Of a DNA stretch of 11,033 bases, positions 1-7,381 are shown piece by piece. The DNA comes from Candidatus Aminicenantota bacterium (lineage in GTDB: Bacteria; Acidobacteriota; Aminicenantia; JAMOAD01): the NCBI GenBank assembly GCA_027061995.1, contig JAMOUT010000047.1:1-11033 (forward strand). Direction: 5' to 3'. The notes under the pieces are model-generated. The model did no database searches. It was not told the DNA's origin and was given only the letters and a program-made list of their open reading frames with translations. The position numbers and the translations under genes are program-made. Position 1 is the first letter of the stretch, and each line of letters begins with the position of its first letter.

Positions 1-187
1 TGGCTTCGAGGCTTTGAATAATTCATAATTAATTTTCCTCCCTTTTCGGACAATATTTTAATATATGAAATTTAACCATTTTCGTCAAATTATTTTGTTT
101 TTTCATACTCTCGCTCTTCAACTCTTTACTCCTTATAAAAAGCAAAGGATTAAAGGGCTTCACACGGCACGGTTTTAAAAAAGCTCT

Positions 188-393
188 GAGGCTCTTGGCT
201 TTTGGCTTGGAGGCTCTGTATAGCACGGTTTTGAAAATTCATAATTCATAATTCAGCATTCATAATTATTACCGGCTTCGAGGCTCTTGGCTTTTGGCTT
301 GGAGGCTCCGTATAGCACGGTTTTAAAAATTCATCATTCATCATTCAGCATTCATAATTATTACCAGCTCGGAGGCTTAGTGCTTTATGCTTG
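188..393. repeat. 92-bp direct tandem repeat, two full copies plus a decayed third
   Basis: Copy 1 spans 188-279 and copy 2 spans 280-371. By eye they differ at about 7 of 92 positions. The start of a third copy (372-393) keeps the same register but matches only about 16 of 22 bases. Each copy begins with a GAGGCTC/GGCTT-rich block, continues through TATAGCACGGTTTT, and ends in an AT-rich block. Related fragments lie upstream: GGCTTCGAGGCT near 3-14 and GCACGGTTTTAAAA at 167-180. No spacer-repeat alternation is present, so this is not a CRISPR array. The function is unknown; it looks like a non-coding intergenic repeat family. Confidence 0.85.
237..271. repeat. Heptamer array inside copy 1 of the 92-bp repeat
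   Basis: Five consecutive 7-nt units can be read: ATTCATA, ATTCATA, ATTCAGC, ATTCATA, ATTATTA. The same array recurs in copy 2 at 329-363, where the first two units are both ATTCATC. That two neighbouring units changed in the same way suggests slippage or conversion rather than independent point mutations. A shorter relative (ATTCATAATTAATT) lies near 20-34. Confidence 0.8.
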
Positions 394-426
394 TAAACCC
401 CTTATTTAATAAAGTTTAGGATTGAA

Positions 427-443
427 CAACAATGTTCTTGTTG
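427..443. other. Small perfect inverted repeat 3' of lepA
   Basis: CAACAA (427-432) and TTGTTG (438-443) are exact reverse complements around a 5-nt loop. A competing stem, GAACA (424-428) with TGTTC (433-437), overlaps it. The element sits about 40 nt past the lepA stop, where a transcription end would be expected. It is AT-rich and not followed by a T-run on the lepA strand, so calling it a terminator would be weak. Confidence 0.3.
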
Positions 444-454
444 AAGATCGTATT

Positions 455-486
455 GATTAAAGAGTTATTACGATTATTCTTTAATC
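455..486. other. 9-bp inverted repeat across the lepA stop codon
   Basis: GATTAAAGA (455-463) pairs perfectly with TCTTTAATC (478-486) across a 14-nt loop. The lepA stop codon (481-483) lies inside the right arm. In the transcript this could form a hairpin at the 3' end of lepA, perhaps stabilising or helping to end the message. There is no adjacent T-run and the stem is AT-rich, so the role is uncertain. Confidence 0.3.
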
Positions 487-2277
487 GGATTTTAGTATGG
501 AGAGAAAAGCTTCTTGTGGGACTTCGATTCTCCCTATCTTTTTCATCCTTTTTTTACCCTCTTTCTGCTTTTCAAGAAGTTTTCTTTTCCTTGTTATATC
601 CCCTCCGTAACATTTTGCCAATACATTTTTCCTGAGAGCTTTTATGGTTTCTCTTGCTATGATTCTCCCTCCGATTTTCGATTGAAGGATAACTTCGAAA
701 AGTTGTTTGGGGATATTTTTTCTTAATTTTAACAATAATTCTCTCGCTTTTCTGTATGCGGTATCTTTACTGACTATCAGACTCAGAGCATCGACCGATT
801 CATTGTTTATCAAAATCTCCAATCTTTCGAGAGGTGATTCTTTAAAACCGATAAATTCATAATCAAATGAGGCATATCCGCTTGTTAATAGTTTTATTTT
901 ATCGTAAAAATCCACAACCATTTCCGAAAACGGAATCTCATATATCAAGATAACCCTCTGAGCGGATATATATTCCATTGTTTTATATATCGCCCTTTTT
1001 GTTTCCAAAAATTTCATAATTGTCCCTACATATTTTTGAGGAGTGAAAAGGGAAACTTTCATAAAAGGTTCCTCTATTGCAAGATATAGTGATTTTTCGG
1101 GAAGTTTTGCGGGAGAATCTATCTCAATATAAGTTTCATCAACAAGTTTTACTCTGTATCTGACGGACGGAGCTGTTGTTATTATTGTTAGATTAAACTC
1201 CCTCTCCAATCTTTCCTGAACTATCTCCCGATGTAAAAGTCCCAAAAATCCGCACCTGTATCCGAGCCCGAGAGCGGGGGAATTTTCAGGTTCAAATTCA
1301 AAAGAGGAATCATTCAGACTGAGTTTATTCAGAGCATCTGCAAGTTCTTCGTGAGTTGTTTTATCCGCGGGATAAAAACCTGCGAAAACCATTGGTTTTA
1401 ATCTTTTAAATCCCGGAAGAGGTTTGTCGGCGGGATTATGAACGAGAGTTATCGTATCTCCGACAGTAACATCGGATATTTTTTTTATCTCGGCTATAAG
1501 ATAACCTGTATCTCCCGCCATAATCTCTTTTACTTTTTCCTCTTTGGGGGTAAAATAACCGAGCTCTTCAACATTGTATTCTGAGCCCGAGAACATAAGT
1601 TTTATCTTATCTTTAACTTTGATTTTCCCCTCTATTACTTTAATTAACAGGACAACCCCTCTGTAGGGATTATACCATGAGTCAAATACAAGAGCTTTGA
1701 GTGGTTTTGTTTCATCCCCTTCGGGAGGTGGAACCCTTTCAACCAAAGCTTCGAGTATATCTTCCGTTCCCTCTCCTGTTTTGGCTGAAACAAGAATCGC
1801 TTCATCAGCGGGAACTCCCACAACATTTTCTATCTGTTCTTCCGTTTTTTCAACTTCCGCACTCGGAAGATCTATCTTATTTATAACGGGGATAATGGTT
1901 AAATCATTTTCTATTGCAAGATAAGCATTTGCAAGGGTTTGAGCTTCCACACCCTGAGTTGCGTCCACTATAAGAAGAGCCCCTTCGCATGCGGCAAGGG
2001 ATCTTGATACTTCATAGGAAAAATCAACATGCCCGGGTGTATCTATGAGATTAAGATAATATGTTTGTCCGTTTTTTGCTTTATATGTGAGTCTTACATA
2101 ATGGGCTTTTATGGTTATACCCCTCTCTTTTTCAAGATCCATACTGTCAAGCATCTGCTCTTCAAGATCTCTTTGAGAAACAGCTCCCGTTCTTTCGAGC
2201 AATCTGTCAGATAGAGTTGTTTTACCATGGTCAATGTGGGCTACAATCGAAAAATTTCTTATCCTGTCTCTAATCAT
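481..2277 (-). CDS. lepA: Elongation factor 4 (LepA), ribosome-associated GTPase
   Basis: LepA/EF4 is a translational GTPase in the cytoplasm that binds ribosomes and affects initiation or back-translocation under stress. The 598-residue length is normal for the family. Visible GTPase motifs are AHIDHGKTT (residues 13-21, P-loop), the switch region around RGITI (52-56), DTPGH (79-83), NKID (133-136) and SAK (164-166). EF-G-like domains II, III and V follow. The C-terminus carries the LepA-specific basic domain with the [20 protein letters not shown] signature. The ATG start overlaps the upstream ROK kinase stop by 8 nt and has a GAGGGA-like ribosome site inside that gene, which implies translational coupling. 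No residue appears to be missing. The family assignment is secure. Confidence 0.98.
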   Translation of the reverse strand: MIRDRIRNFSIVAHIDHGKTTLSDRLLERTGAVSQRDLEEQMLDSMDLEKERGITIKAHYVRLTYKAKNGQTYYLNLIDTPGHVDFSYEVSRSLAACEGALLIVDATQGVEAQTLANAYLAIENDLTIIPVINKIDLPSAEVEKTEEQIENVVGVPADEAILVSAKTGEGTEDILEALVERVPPPEGDETKPLKALVFDSWYNPYRGVVLLIKVIEGKIKVKDKIKLMFSGSEYNVEELGYFTPKEEKVKEIMAGDTGYLIAEIKKISDVTVGDTITLVHNPADKPLPGFKRLKPMVFAGFYPADKTTHEELADALNKLSLNDSSFEFEPENSPALGLGYRCGFLGLLHREIVQERLEREFNLTIITTAPSVRYRVKLVDETYIEIDSPAKLPEKSLYLAIEEPFMKVSLFTPQKYVGTIMKFLETKRAIYKTMEYISAQRVILIYEIPFSEMVVDFYDKIKLLTSGYASFDYEFIGFKESPLERLEILINNESVDALSLIVSKDTAYRKARELLLKLRKNIPKQLFEVILQSKIGGRIIARETIKALRKNVLAKCYGGDITRKRKLLEKQKEGKKRMKKIGRIEVPQEAFLSILKSD

Positions 2278-3172
2278 CTTTATCCCTCGCGTAGGAAGCG
2301 GCTCCGTAAAAACCCGCTTTATTCATTAGTTTGCTTAATCTTGTATCAGGTTTGTAATATCCATATATATATGATCTTTCCGATAATATTTTTATCGCTT
2401 TATCAAGAAAAAGGTTGCTGAAATTTGAAAGTCCCCCTCCTATTACAATCATATCGGGATTAAGAAGATTATTATAACTTGCGAGACCTATCCCGAGATA
2501 ATAGGCAAAATTATCAAATGCTTTTAAAGCGGAAACTTCCCCTTTTTCCCCTTTTTTATAAATCTCCATAGGGTCTGATACCTCTGTTCCCGTAATCCTT
2601 TTATAGTATCTTTTTATCCCTGTTGAAGATACTTCACTCTCTATGCAACCGTGTGATCCGCAAGCGCAATCGTTTCCTTCGGGATTAATAATGATATGTC
2701 CCCCCTCTATGAAATTTTTCGCACCATGATAAATATCCCCTTTTATTATTATCCCTGTTCCGAGTCCGCTTCCGAGGGTGATAAACAACATTGTGCTTAA
2801 CTCATTTTTATTTTCAAGGATTGAATATTCTCCGTAAGCTGCAAAATTAGCATCATTATCAATATGAATTTTCCGGTTTTTATCCGTAATATATCTTTTG
2901 TATTCACTATTATCTATTATACTCAGATTCGGAGCTTTCAGGATTACCCCTTTTTTATAATCAATAAGAGCGGGAAAACCTATCCCAATCCTTTTAACTC
3001 CATATTTTTCATTGTAACTGGAGATTATTTCATTTATATTTTTATAAAAATTTTCAACCGAATCTTTTATGGTTTTATTTGTTTTCTCTTCTATGATTTT
3101 ACCTTCCCTATCCATTATACCGCTTTTGATATTTGTGCCTCCGATATCGATTCCCAAAAAAAACTCTTTCAA
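2270..3172 (-). CDS. ROK-family sugar kinase (glucokinase-like)
   Basis: This is a 300-residue cytoplasmic kinase of the ROK family, whose enzyme members phosphorylate glucose, N-acetylglucosamine, N-acetylmannosamine or similar sugars with ATP. It has no N-terminal helix-turn-helix, so it is an enzyme rather than a ROK repressor. Visible features are the phosphate-binding DIGGTN (residues 9-14), NDAN (106-109) with the catalytic Asp107, the glycine-rich LGSGLGTG (133-140), EGGH (156-159), and the zinc motif with His159 and Cys169, Cys171, Cys176 in a CxCGxxGC arrangement. A second GGG loop is near the C-terminus. The start is TTG (3170-3172), supported by AAGGAG seven bases upstream. The gene ends in TAG, overlapping lepA by 8 nt. 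The exact sugar cannot be read from the sequence; glucokinase is the default guess. Confidence 0.93.
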   Translation of the reverse strand: MKEFFLGIDIGGTNIKSGIMDREGKIIEEKTNKTIKDSVENFYKNINEIISSYNEKYGVKRIGIGFPALIDYKKGVILKAPNLSIIDNSEYKRYITDKNRKIHIDNDANFAAYGEYSILENKNELSTMLFITLGSGLGTGIIIKGDIYHGAKNFIEGGHIIINPEGNDCACGSHGCIESEVSSTGIKRYYKRITGTEVSDPMEIYKKGEKGEVSALKAFDNFAYYLGIGLASYNNLLNPDMIVIGGGLSNFSNLFLDKAIKILSERSYIYGYYKPDTRLSKLMNKAGFYGAASYARDKDD

Positions 3173-3179
3173 TATTTTT

Positions 3180-3185
3180 CTCCTT
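3180..3185 (-). promoter_or_regulatory. Ribosome binding site fixing the TTG start of the ROK kinase
   Basis: On the minus strand this reads AAGGAG, separated by seven bases from a TTG codon at 3172-3170. The sequence right after TTG encodes the canonical start of a ROK kinase, leading straight to DIGGTN. No ATG lies between the promoter and that motif. Confidence 0.8.
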
Positions 3186-3203
3186 GATAATTATTAGGGA
3201 TAT

Positions 3204-3232
3204 ATTATACATCAAATATCTTTTTTTATATA
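3204..3232 (-). promoter_or_regulatory. Putative sigma-70 promoter for the ROK kinase-lepA operon
   Basis: On the minus strand a perfect TATAAT (-10) sits at 3209-3204. The 17-nt-spaced -35 candidate (3232-3227) reads TATATA and matches TTGACA poorly. The predicted transcript start near 3197 gives a leader of about 25 nt. The location between divergent genes and the perfect -10 make it plausible. The weak -35 suggests either modest strength or dependence on an activator. Confidence 0.5.
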
Positions 3233-3237
3233 GTGGG

Positions 3238-3248
3238 GCGGCTACCGC
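3238..3248. other. GC-rich inverted repeat between divergent promoters, possible operator
   Basis: GCGG (3238-3241) and CCGC (3245-3248) are reverse complements around CTA, inside a GC-rich block at 3233-3250 that stands out from the AT-rich surroundings. It lies directly upstream of the mtnP -35 box and upstream of the ROK promoter, so a protein bound there could affect both. A four-base arm is short and could be chance. Confidence 0.25.
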
Positions 3249-3250
3249 AC

Positions 3251-3279
3251 TTGACATAATCCTTTAAAAATAATATTTT
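3251..3279 (+). promoter_or_regulatory. Sigma-70 promoter for the mtnP five-gene operon
   Basis: A perfect TTGACA (-35, 3251-3256) is followed after exactly 17 nt by TATTTT (-10, 3274-3279, 4 of 6 consensus). The predicted start of transcription is near 3286, giving a leader of about 31 nt before the mtnP ATG at 3317. No other intergenic space exists until 10511, so this promoter probably serves all five genes. Confidence 0.75.
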
Positions 3280-3306
3280 ATGTTCTGTAATACAAATGCT
3301 TTTTAC

Positions 3307-3311
3307 GGAGG
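3307..3311 (+). promoter_or_regulatory. Ribosome binding site that decides the mtnP start
   Basis: GGAGG lies five bases upstream of the ATG at 3317. An earlier in-frame ATG at 3296 has no ribosome site, and this GGAGG would fall inside that longer reading frame. The shorter start also makes the protein begin directly before its first beta strand, as in homologues. Confidence 0.88.
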
Positions 3312-3316
3312 AAGAG

Positions 3317-4198
3317 ATGGATAAGATAAAGATAGGAGTTATCGGCGGTAGTGGGTTTTATAAGATGGAAGGGGTTAAAATAATAGGGGAAAAAGAGATT
3401 AACACCCCTTTCGGAAAACCTTCAGATAAGTATATAATAGGTGAGATAGAGGGGAAAAAAGTGGCTTTTCTTTCAAGACATTCAAGGGGACATAGAATAC
3501 TTCCCTCCGAGATAAATTACAGAGCCAATATCTATGGTTTTAAGATGCTCGGAGTTGAGAGAATTATCTCTGTTTCAGCCGTCGGTTCTTTGAAAGAGGA
3601 GATTAGACCTCTTGATATGGTTATAGTTGATCAATTTTTTGATAGAACGACTAAAAGAGAATCCTCATTTTTTGGCGAAGGGATTGTAGCTCATATAAGT
3701 TTTGCGGAACCGACTTGTCCGAAGATGAGAGAGATTATCTATAAAACCGTAAAAGAGATGGGGTTAAGAGTGCATGAGAAAGGGACTTATATAAATATGG
3801 AAGGACCTCAATTTTCAACTAAAGCCGAATCAAATACTTACAGAAAACTCGGATTTGATATAATAGGGATGACAAACGGGACAGAGGCAAAACTCGCAAG
3901 GGAAGCCGAGATATGCTATTCTACGATTGCACTTGTAACCGATTATGATTGCTGGAAAGATGAGGAGGAGGATGTAACTGTTGAGATGGTGATAAATAAT
4001 CTTAATAATAATGTTAAAAATGCTCAAAGCGTTTTAAAAAAAGTTATCCCTTTGATTCCCGAAGAGAGAGATGATAATTGTTCTTGTAAAAATGCTTTGA
4101 AATATTCGATAATTACGGGGAGAGAATATGTAACCGATGATATGATTAAAAAATTAGAACCGATAATAGGAAAATATTTTAAGGAGGAGATAAAATGA
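3317..4198 (+). CDS. mtnP: S-methyl-5'-thioadenosine phosphorylase
   Basis: MtnP cleaves 5'-methylthioadenosine, a by-product of polyamine and related SAM-dependent pathways, with phosphate to give adenine and methylthioribose-1-phosphate. It acts in the cytoplasm as the first step of methionine/adenine salvage. The 293-residue protein shows GVIGGSGFY (residues 7-15, phosphate loop), TPFGKPSD, SRHSRGH, PSEINYRANI, the DQFFDRT segment, the MEGPQFSTKAES substrate loop, MTN, and VTDYDCW with Asp209 and Asp211. The two aspartates are the adenine-specific signature that separates MTAP from hypoxanthine/guanine phosphorylases. A C-terminal Cys255-Ser-Cys257 motif occurs in a tail that the human enzyme lacks but many prokaryotic relatives have. 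The start at 3317 is preferred over an in-frame ATG at 3296 because of the GGAGG at 3307-3311. It overlaps the next gene by ATGA. Confidence 0.95.
   Translation: MDKIKIGVIGGSGFYKMEGVKIIGEKEINTPFGKPSDKYIIGEIEGKKVAFLSRHSRGHRILPSEINYRANIYGFKMLGVERIISVSAVGSLKEEIRPLDMVIVDQFFDRTTKRESSFFGEGIVAHISFAEPTCPKMREIIYKTVKEMGLRVHEKGTYINMEGPQFSTKAESNTYRKLGFDIIGMTNGTEAKLAREAEICYSTIALVTDYDCWKDEEEDVTVEMVINNLNNNVKNAQSVLKKVIPLIPEERDDNCSCKNALKYSIITGREYVTDDMIKKLEPIIGKYFKEEIK
4183..4187 (+). promoter_or_regulatory. Ribosome binding site of the PfkB kinase inside mtnP
   Basis: GGAGG lies seven bases upstream of the ATG at 4195, within the last codons of mtnP. With the ATGA overlap it gives tightly coupled translation of mtnP and the kinase. 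Confidence 0.85.
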
Positions 4199-5091
4199 GT
4201 CTTGTAGTAGGATCAATAGCTTTTGACACGATAAAAAATATTCATGGTAAAAGGGAGAGAATAGTGGGAGGCTCTTCAACATATTATGCTTATGCAGCTT
4301 CCCTTTTTGAAAACCCCAAAGTTGTGGGAGTTGTAGGGGAAGATTTTCCCGAAGAGATTATCGGAGAGATGGGGGATAGAGGGATTGATACAAAAGGGAT
4401 TGAAACCGAGAAAGGGAAAACTTTTTTTTGGGAAGGGGAGTATTCGGATGATTTTTCCGAAAGAACGAGTCTTAAAACAGAGCTAAATGTTTTTGAACAC
4501 TTTAATCCTAAAATACCGGATGATTATAAAGAAGAAAAAATAGTTTTTCTGGCGAATATCGCTCCCGAACTACAGCAAAAAGTTATAGAGCAAACAGGAA
4601 AAGACAGATATTTTATAATGGACACTATGAATTTATGGATAAATATCAGTAGAGAAAAGCTTATGGAAACAATTAAAAGTGTTAACGGGATAATTATTAA
4701 TGATGAGGAGGCTAAAATGTTAACGGGGGAGCATTATCTTTTTGAAGCCGCAAAACAGATAAAAAGTTTGGGACCCGAATTTGTCCTTATTAAAAAAGGG
4801 GAACATGGTTCAATGCTCTATTTTGAAGATAAATTTTTTGTTTTACCCCCTTATCCCAAAGAGGTGGTTATAGATCCTACGGGAGCCGGTGACAGTTATG
4901 CGGGTGGTTTTGTGGGTTTTCTTAATAATGAGGATAAAATTAATGCTTTATCTCTTAAAAAGGGGATGGTTTACGGAACAATAGTATCATCTTTTACGAT
5001 AGAGGATTTCGGAATAGAAAGATTGAGAAAATTAAAAAGGGAGGATGTGGAAAACAGATTAAAAGAGTATAAAGAGATGATCAATTTTTAA
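4195..5091 (+). CDS. PfkB-family carbohydrate/nucleoside kinase coupled to mtnP
   Basis: This 298-residue ribokinase-fold enzyme transfers phosphate from ATP to a hydroxymethyl group of a sugar or nucleoside. Visible features are Asp11 in the first strand (usual substrate contact), GG at 25-26 followed by a Ser/Thr/Tyr-rich stretch, the NDEEAKML segment, IKKGEHGS, and the PfkB signature DPTGAGDSYAGGF starting at residue 227 with catalytic base Asp233. The lid and substrate region (FWEGEYSDDFSERTSLKTELNVF, about residues 79-101) is distinctive, and I do not recognise it from ribokinase, fructokinase or adenosine kinase. The ATG overlaps the mtnP stop (ATGA), which strongly suggests a joint role, but MTAP already makes a phosphorylated sugar. 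Candidates are adenosine or another nucleoside, or a deoxy-sugar side product. The family is sure; the substrate is not. Confidence 0.9.
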   Translation: MSLVVGSIAFDTIKNIHGKRERIVGGSSTYYAYAASLFENPKVVGVVGEDFPEEIIGEMGDRGIDTKGIETEKGKTFFWEGEYSDDFSERTSLKTELNVFEHFNPKIPDDYKEEKIVFLANIAPELQQKVIEQTGKDRYFIMDTMNLWINISREKLMETIKSVNGIIINDEEAKMLTGEHYLFEAAKQIKSLGPEFVLIKKGEHGSMLYFEDKFFVLPPYPKEVVIDPTGAGDSYAGGFVGFLNNEDKINALSLKKGMVYGTIVSSFTIEDFGIERLRKLKREDVENRLKEYKEMINF

Positions 5092-5095
5092 CTAT

Positions 5096-7381
5096 ATGTT
5101 TAAAAGATTAGACGGATATATAATTGATGAGATTTTTCCCTATTTTGGAATAGGGGTTTTACTTTATACAATAACTTTGCTTAGCAGCAGAATATTTGAT
5201 TTGATGGATCTTTTAATCGCTAAAAATGCGGGATTTGGGGTTGTTTTAAGAATCCTTTCCCTTATGCTACCGGAGATTATCTCCATCTCTTTACCGATGG
5301 CTTTTTTGTTCGGTGTTTTATTCGGGATGAGTCGTTTATCAATGGACTCCGAATACCTTGCCATGAGATCTTTGGGGATAAGTTTAAGAAGGATATTAAA
5401 ACCGGTTCTTATATTATCTGTCGGTGTTTTTTTTGTGAATATTTTTTTATCTTTTTATCTTGTTCCGAAAACAAATTATACTCTGACAAAAGAGATTGTA
5501 AATCTTATAATCGTAAATAGTGAATCAGAGATAAAGCCGAGAAGATTTATAGAATCCATGCCTGATTTAACCATATATATTGAAGATAAAAAAGATAATG
5601 TGTGGCAAAATGTTTTTATAAAAGATGAGACAAATAAAAAGAAGGATAAGATTGTTACAGCAAAAACCGGAAGATTGATAATAAATAAAAAAGAGAAAAA
5701 ATCATATATCAGACTTACGGACGGATACCTTCATCTTTTTAATAAAAAAACTCCTGAAAAATACACAACGGCGAGGTTTAATTATCTTATTCAACCGATT
5801 AATTCCGATTTTATGTTCAGAGAGTTTAAAATTGCTAAAAAGCGAAGGGATAAAACAATAACAGAGCTTTATAATGAGATTGGTAAGCTCGGAGCAAAAT
5901 CCGTTAACAGAAATTATAGGTGCGAGATAAACAAAAGGGTCAGTTTGCCTTTTGCATCCGTGGTTTTTGCCGTTCTTGGAGTTGGCTTGGGGCTTAGTAT
6001 TAAAAGGGGCGGTTTTGCTTTGAGTTTGTTGATAATCATTATTTATTACACAACATTATCTTGGGGTGAAAATTTTGCCATAGACGGTTATATCTCTCCC
6101 TTTTTAGGTTTGTGGGGACCTGATATAATGTTTATGATTTTTGGTGTATATCTCATAGCGAAAGGGGGGAATTGCTTTCCGAATCTGAATTTTATTAAAA
6201 AGATTATAAAAAAACGAAAAAAAACAATAACTTTTAAACAGAGTGTGGGTTCAACTCTGAAAAAGCCTGTTTTAAAATTAAGAGTGGTTAAATTATCTTT
6301 CAGATATCCTAAGATATTGGATAGATATATAATTAAACTTTACACGAAAATATTCTTGTTTGTTATTTCAACAATGGTTTTTTTGAGTCTTATAATAACT
6401 TTTTTCGAACTAGTTGATGATATATTGGAAAATAAAAAGCCGATTATTTTACTTGTCAGATACCTATGGTATTTTACTCCTCAGATAGTTGAATATGTTT
6501 TGCCGGTGTCAGCTCTTACCGCCACACTGATAACTCTCGGGATAATGGTTAAAAACAATGAGATTCTCGCAATAAAGGCTTTGGGAATAAGTGTTTACAG
6601 AATAAGCGTAAATCTTATACTTATAGGAGTTATTTTAAGTCTTTTCGCTTTTTTGGTTCAGGAGAAAATACTCCCTTTTTCAAACAAAAAAGCGGAAACA
6701 ACACGGAACATAATTCAAAATAAGCATATTAATAAAATATCCCCTTTAAAGAATTGGTTAATCTCAAAAAATAATATAATTTATCATTATACCCATTTTG
6801 ATGATAAAAAAAAGTTATTTCTAACGATAGAGATGTTTTTTCTTGATAAGGATTTTAAGATTAAAAAAAGGGTTGTAGGTAGGAAAGGGATTTTAAAAGA
6901 TAAAAAAATCATATTTAAAAAAGGGTGGTTTGTTGATTTTCAAAACGGATTTTTTGAAAAATTCGGGAGATATAAGAGTTATCCTGTGAATATTGATGAA
7001 GAACAACAATTTTTTACAACGAAAAAGATAGACCCCGAACTTATGAATTTTTCTCAATTATATAAATATATTAAATTTTTGAAGAAAAATAATTTTGTAT
7101 CAACCGTTTATGAAGTTGACTTGTATTATAAGATAGCTTTTCCGATTGTTAATGTGATTATGATTATTTTCAGTATCCCCTTTGCATTCAAAGTCGGAAA
7201 GAGCGGAACCCTTGTGGGTGTGGGGATAGCGGTGGCAGTTTCTTTTCTGTATTGGATACTTCTCGGACTTTTCAGATCTATCGGTGGGATAGGTTATCTT
7301 CCCCCTTATCTGTCGGCTCTCGGAGCTGATTTGATTTTTCTCCTTATAGGGGCATATCTTATGCTCGGGATAAAAACATGA
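5096..7381 (+). CDS. LptF-LptG fusion permease of the LPS export ABC transporter
   Basis: LptF and LptG are the two inner-membrane subunits that, with the LptB ATPase, extract LPS from the inner membrane and push it along the Lpt bridge. Each is normally about 360 residues. This 761-residue protein contains both in one chain. Half 1 (about 1-358) has membrane segments near 15-33, 50-80, 100-122, 283-303, 305-325 and 338-356, around a periplasmic beta-jellyroll (125-280). Half 2 (about 406-761) restarts with the family opening ILDRYI and repeats the plan, with helices near 416-440, 452-486, 506-524, 680-700, 704-728 and 735-757. Both halves carry the family motif between helices 2 and 3 (SEYLAMRSLGIS and NEILAIKALGIS). 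A basic linker (about 359-405) joins them on the cytoplasmic side. The ATG lies 4 nt after the kinase stop and has no clear ribosome site, so re-initiation is likely. No internal stop or frameshift is seen. Confidence 0.92.
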   Translation: MFKRLDGYIIDEIFPYFGIGVLLYTITLLSSRIFDLMDLLIAKNAGFGVVLRILSLMLPEIISISLPMAFLFGVLFGMSRLSMDSEYLAMRSLGISLRRILKPVLILSVGVFFVNIFLSFYLVPKTNYTLTKEIVNLIIVNSESEIKPRRFIESMPDLTIYIEDKKDNVWQNVFIKDETNKKKDKIVTAKTGRLIINKKEKKSYIRLTDGYLHLFNKKTPEKYTTARFNYLIQPINSDFMFREFKIAKKRRDKTITELYNEIGKLGAKSVNRNYRCEINKRVSLPFASVVFAVLGVGLGLSIKRGGFALSLLIIIIYYTTLSWGENFAIDGYISPFLGLWGPDIMFMIFGVYLIAKGGNCFPNLNFIKKIIKKRKKTITFKQSVGSTLKKPVLKLRVVKLSFRYPKILDRYIIKLYTKIFLFVISTMVFLSLIITFFELVDDILENKKPIILLVRYLWYFTPQIVEYVLPVSALTATLITLGIMVKNNEILAIKALGISVYRISVNLILIGVILSLFAFLVQEKILPFSNKKAETTRNIIQNKHINKISPLKNWLISKNNIIYHYTHFDDKKKLFLTIEMFFLDKDFKIKKRVVGRKGILKDKKIIFKKGWFVDFQNGFFEKFGRYKSYPVNIDEEQQFFTTKKIDPELMNFSQLYKYIKFLKKNNFVSTVYEVDLYYKIAFPIVNVIMIIFSIPFAFKVGKSGTLVGVGIAVAVSFLYWILLGLFRSIGGIGYLPPYLSALGADLIFLLIGAYLMLGIKT

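Larger units (their letters stand above)
1..480. other. Gene-free, repeat-rich intergenic region downstream of lepA
   Basis: I see no supportable gene, tRNA or other structured RNA here. The stretch is mostly degenerate repeat material: motifs of the form GGCTTCGAGGCT, CACGGTTTTAAAA and ATTCATA recur at about 2-24, 167-180, 188-371 and 366-393. Short open frames on both strands cross the repeats, but the 92-bp repeat period is not a multiple of three, so no frame is kept from copy to copy. The region lies after the lepA stop codon (481-483), so it is the 3' flank of the ROK-lepA transcript. I found no classical hairpin followed by a T-run on the minus strand. Confidence 0.75.

Noticed and set aside
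29-226. Minus-strand 65-codon frame downstream of lepA
   Set aside because: It runs through degenerate repeat sequence, lacks recognisable protein features, and the repeat does not preserve a reading frame.
188-371. CRISPR-like repeat array
   Set aside because: There are only two adjacent 92-bp direct copies with no unique spacers and no cas genes, and the internal 7-nt units are contiguous.
432-635. Small plus-strand membrane-like frame
   Set aside because: It overlaps the lepA 3' end antisense, including the conserved C-terminal domain, and has no promoter or ribosome site.
2864-3187. Open frame of 107 codons on the plus strand
   Set aside because: It is antisense to the ROK kinase N-terminal half, whose motifs are intact. 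The Phe/Ile-rich translation is what the complement of a Lys/Asn-rich gene gives.
3296-3316. Upstream in-frame ATG of mtnP as the true start
   Set aside because: It has no ribosome site, while GGAGG at 3307-3311 is ideally placed for the ATG at 3317.
6170-6320. Assembly or sequencing error creating the LptF-LptG fusion
   Set aside because: The linker is about 47 in-frame residues of ordinary composition with no homopolymer-driven frame change I can detect. A lost stop codon cannot be fully excluded without reads.
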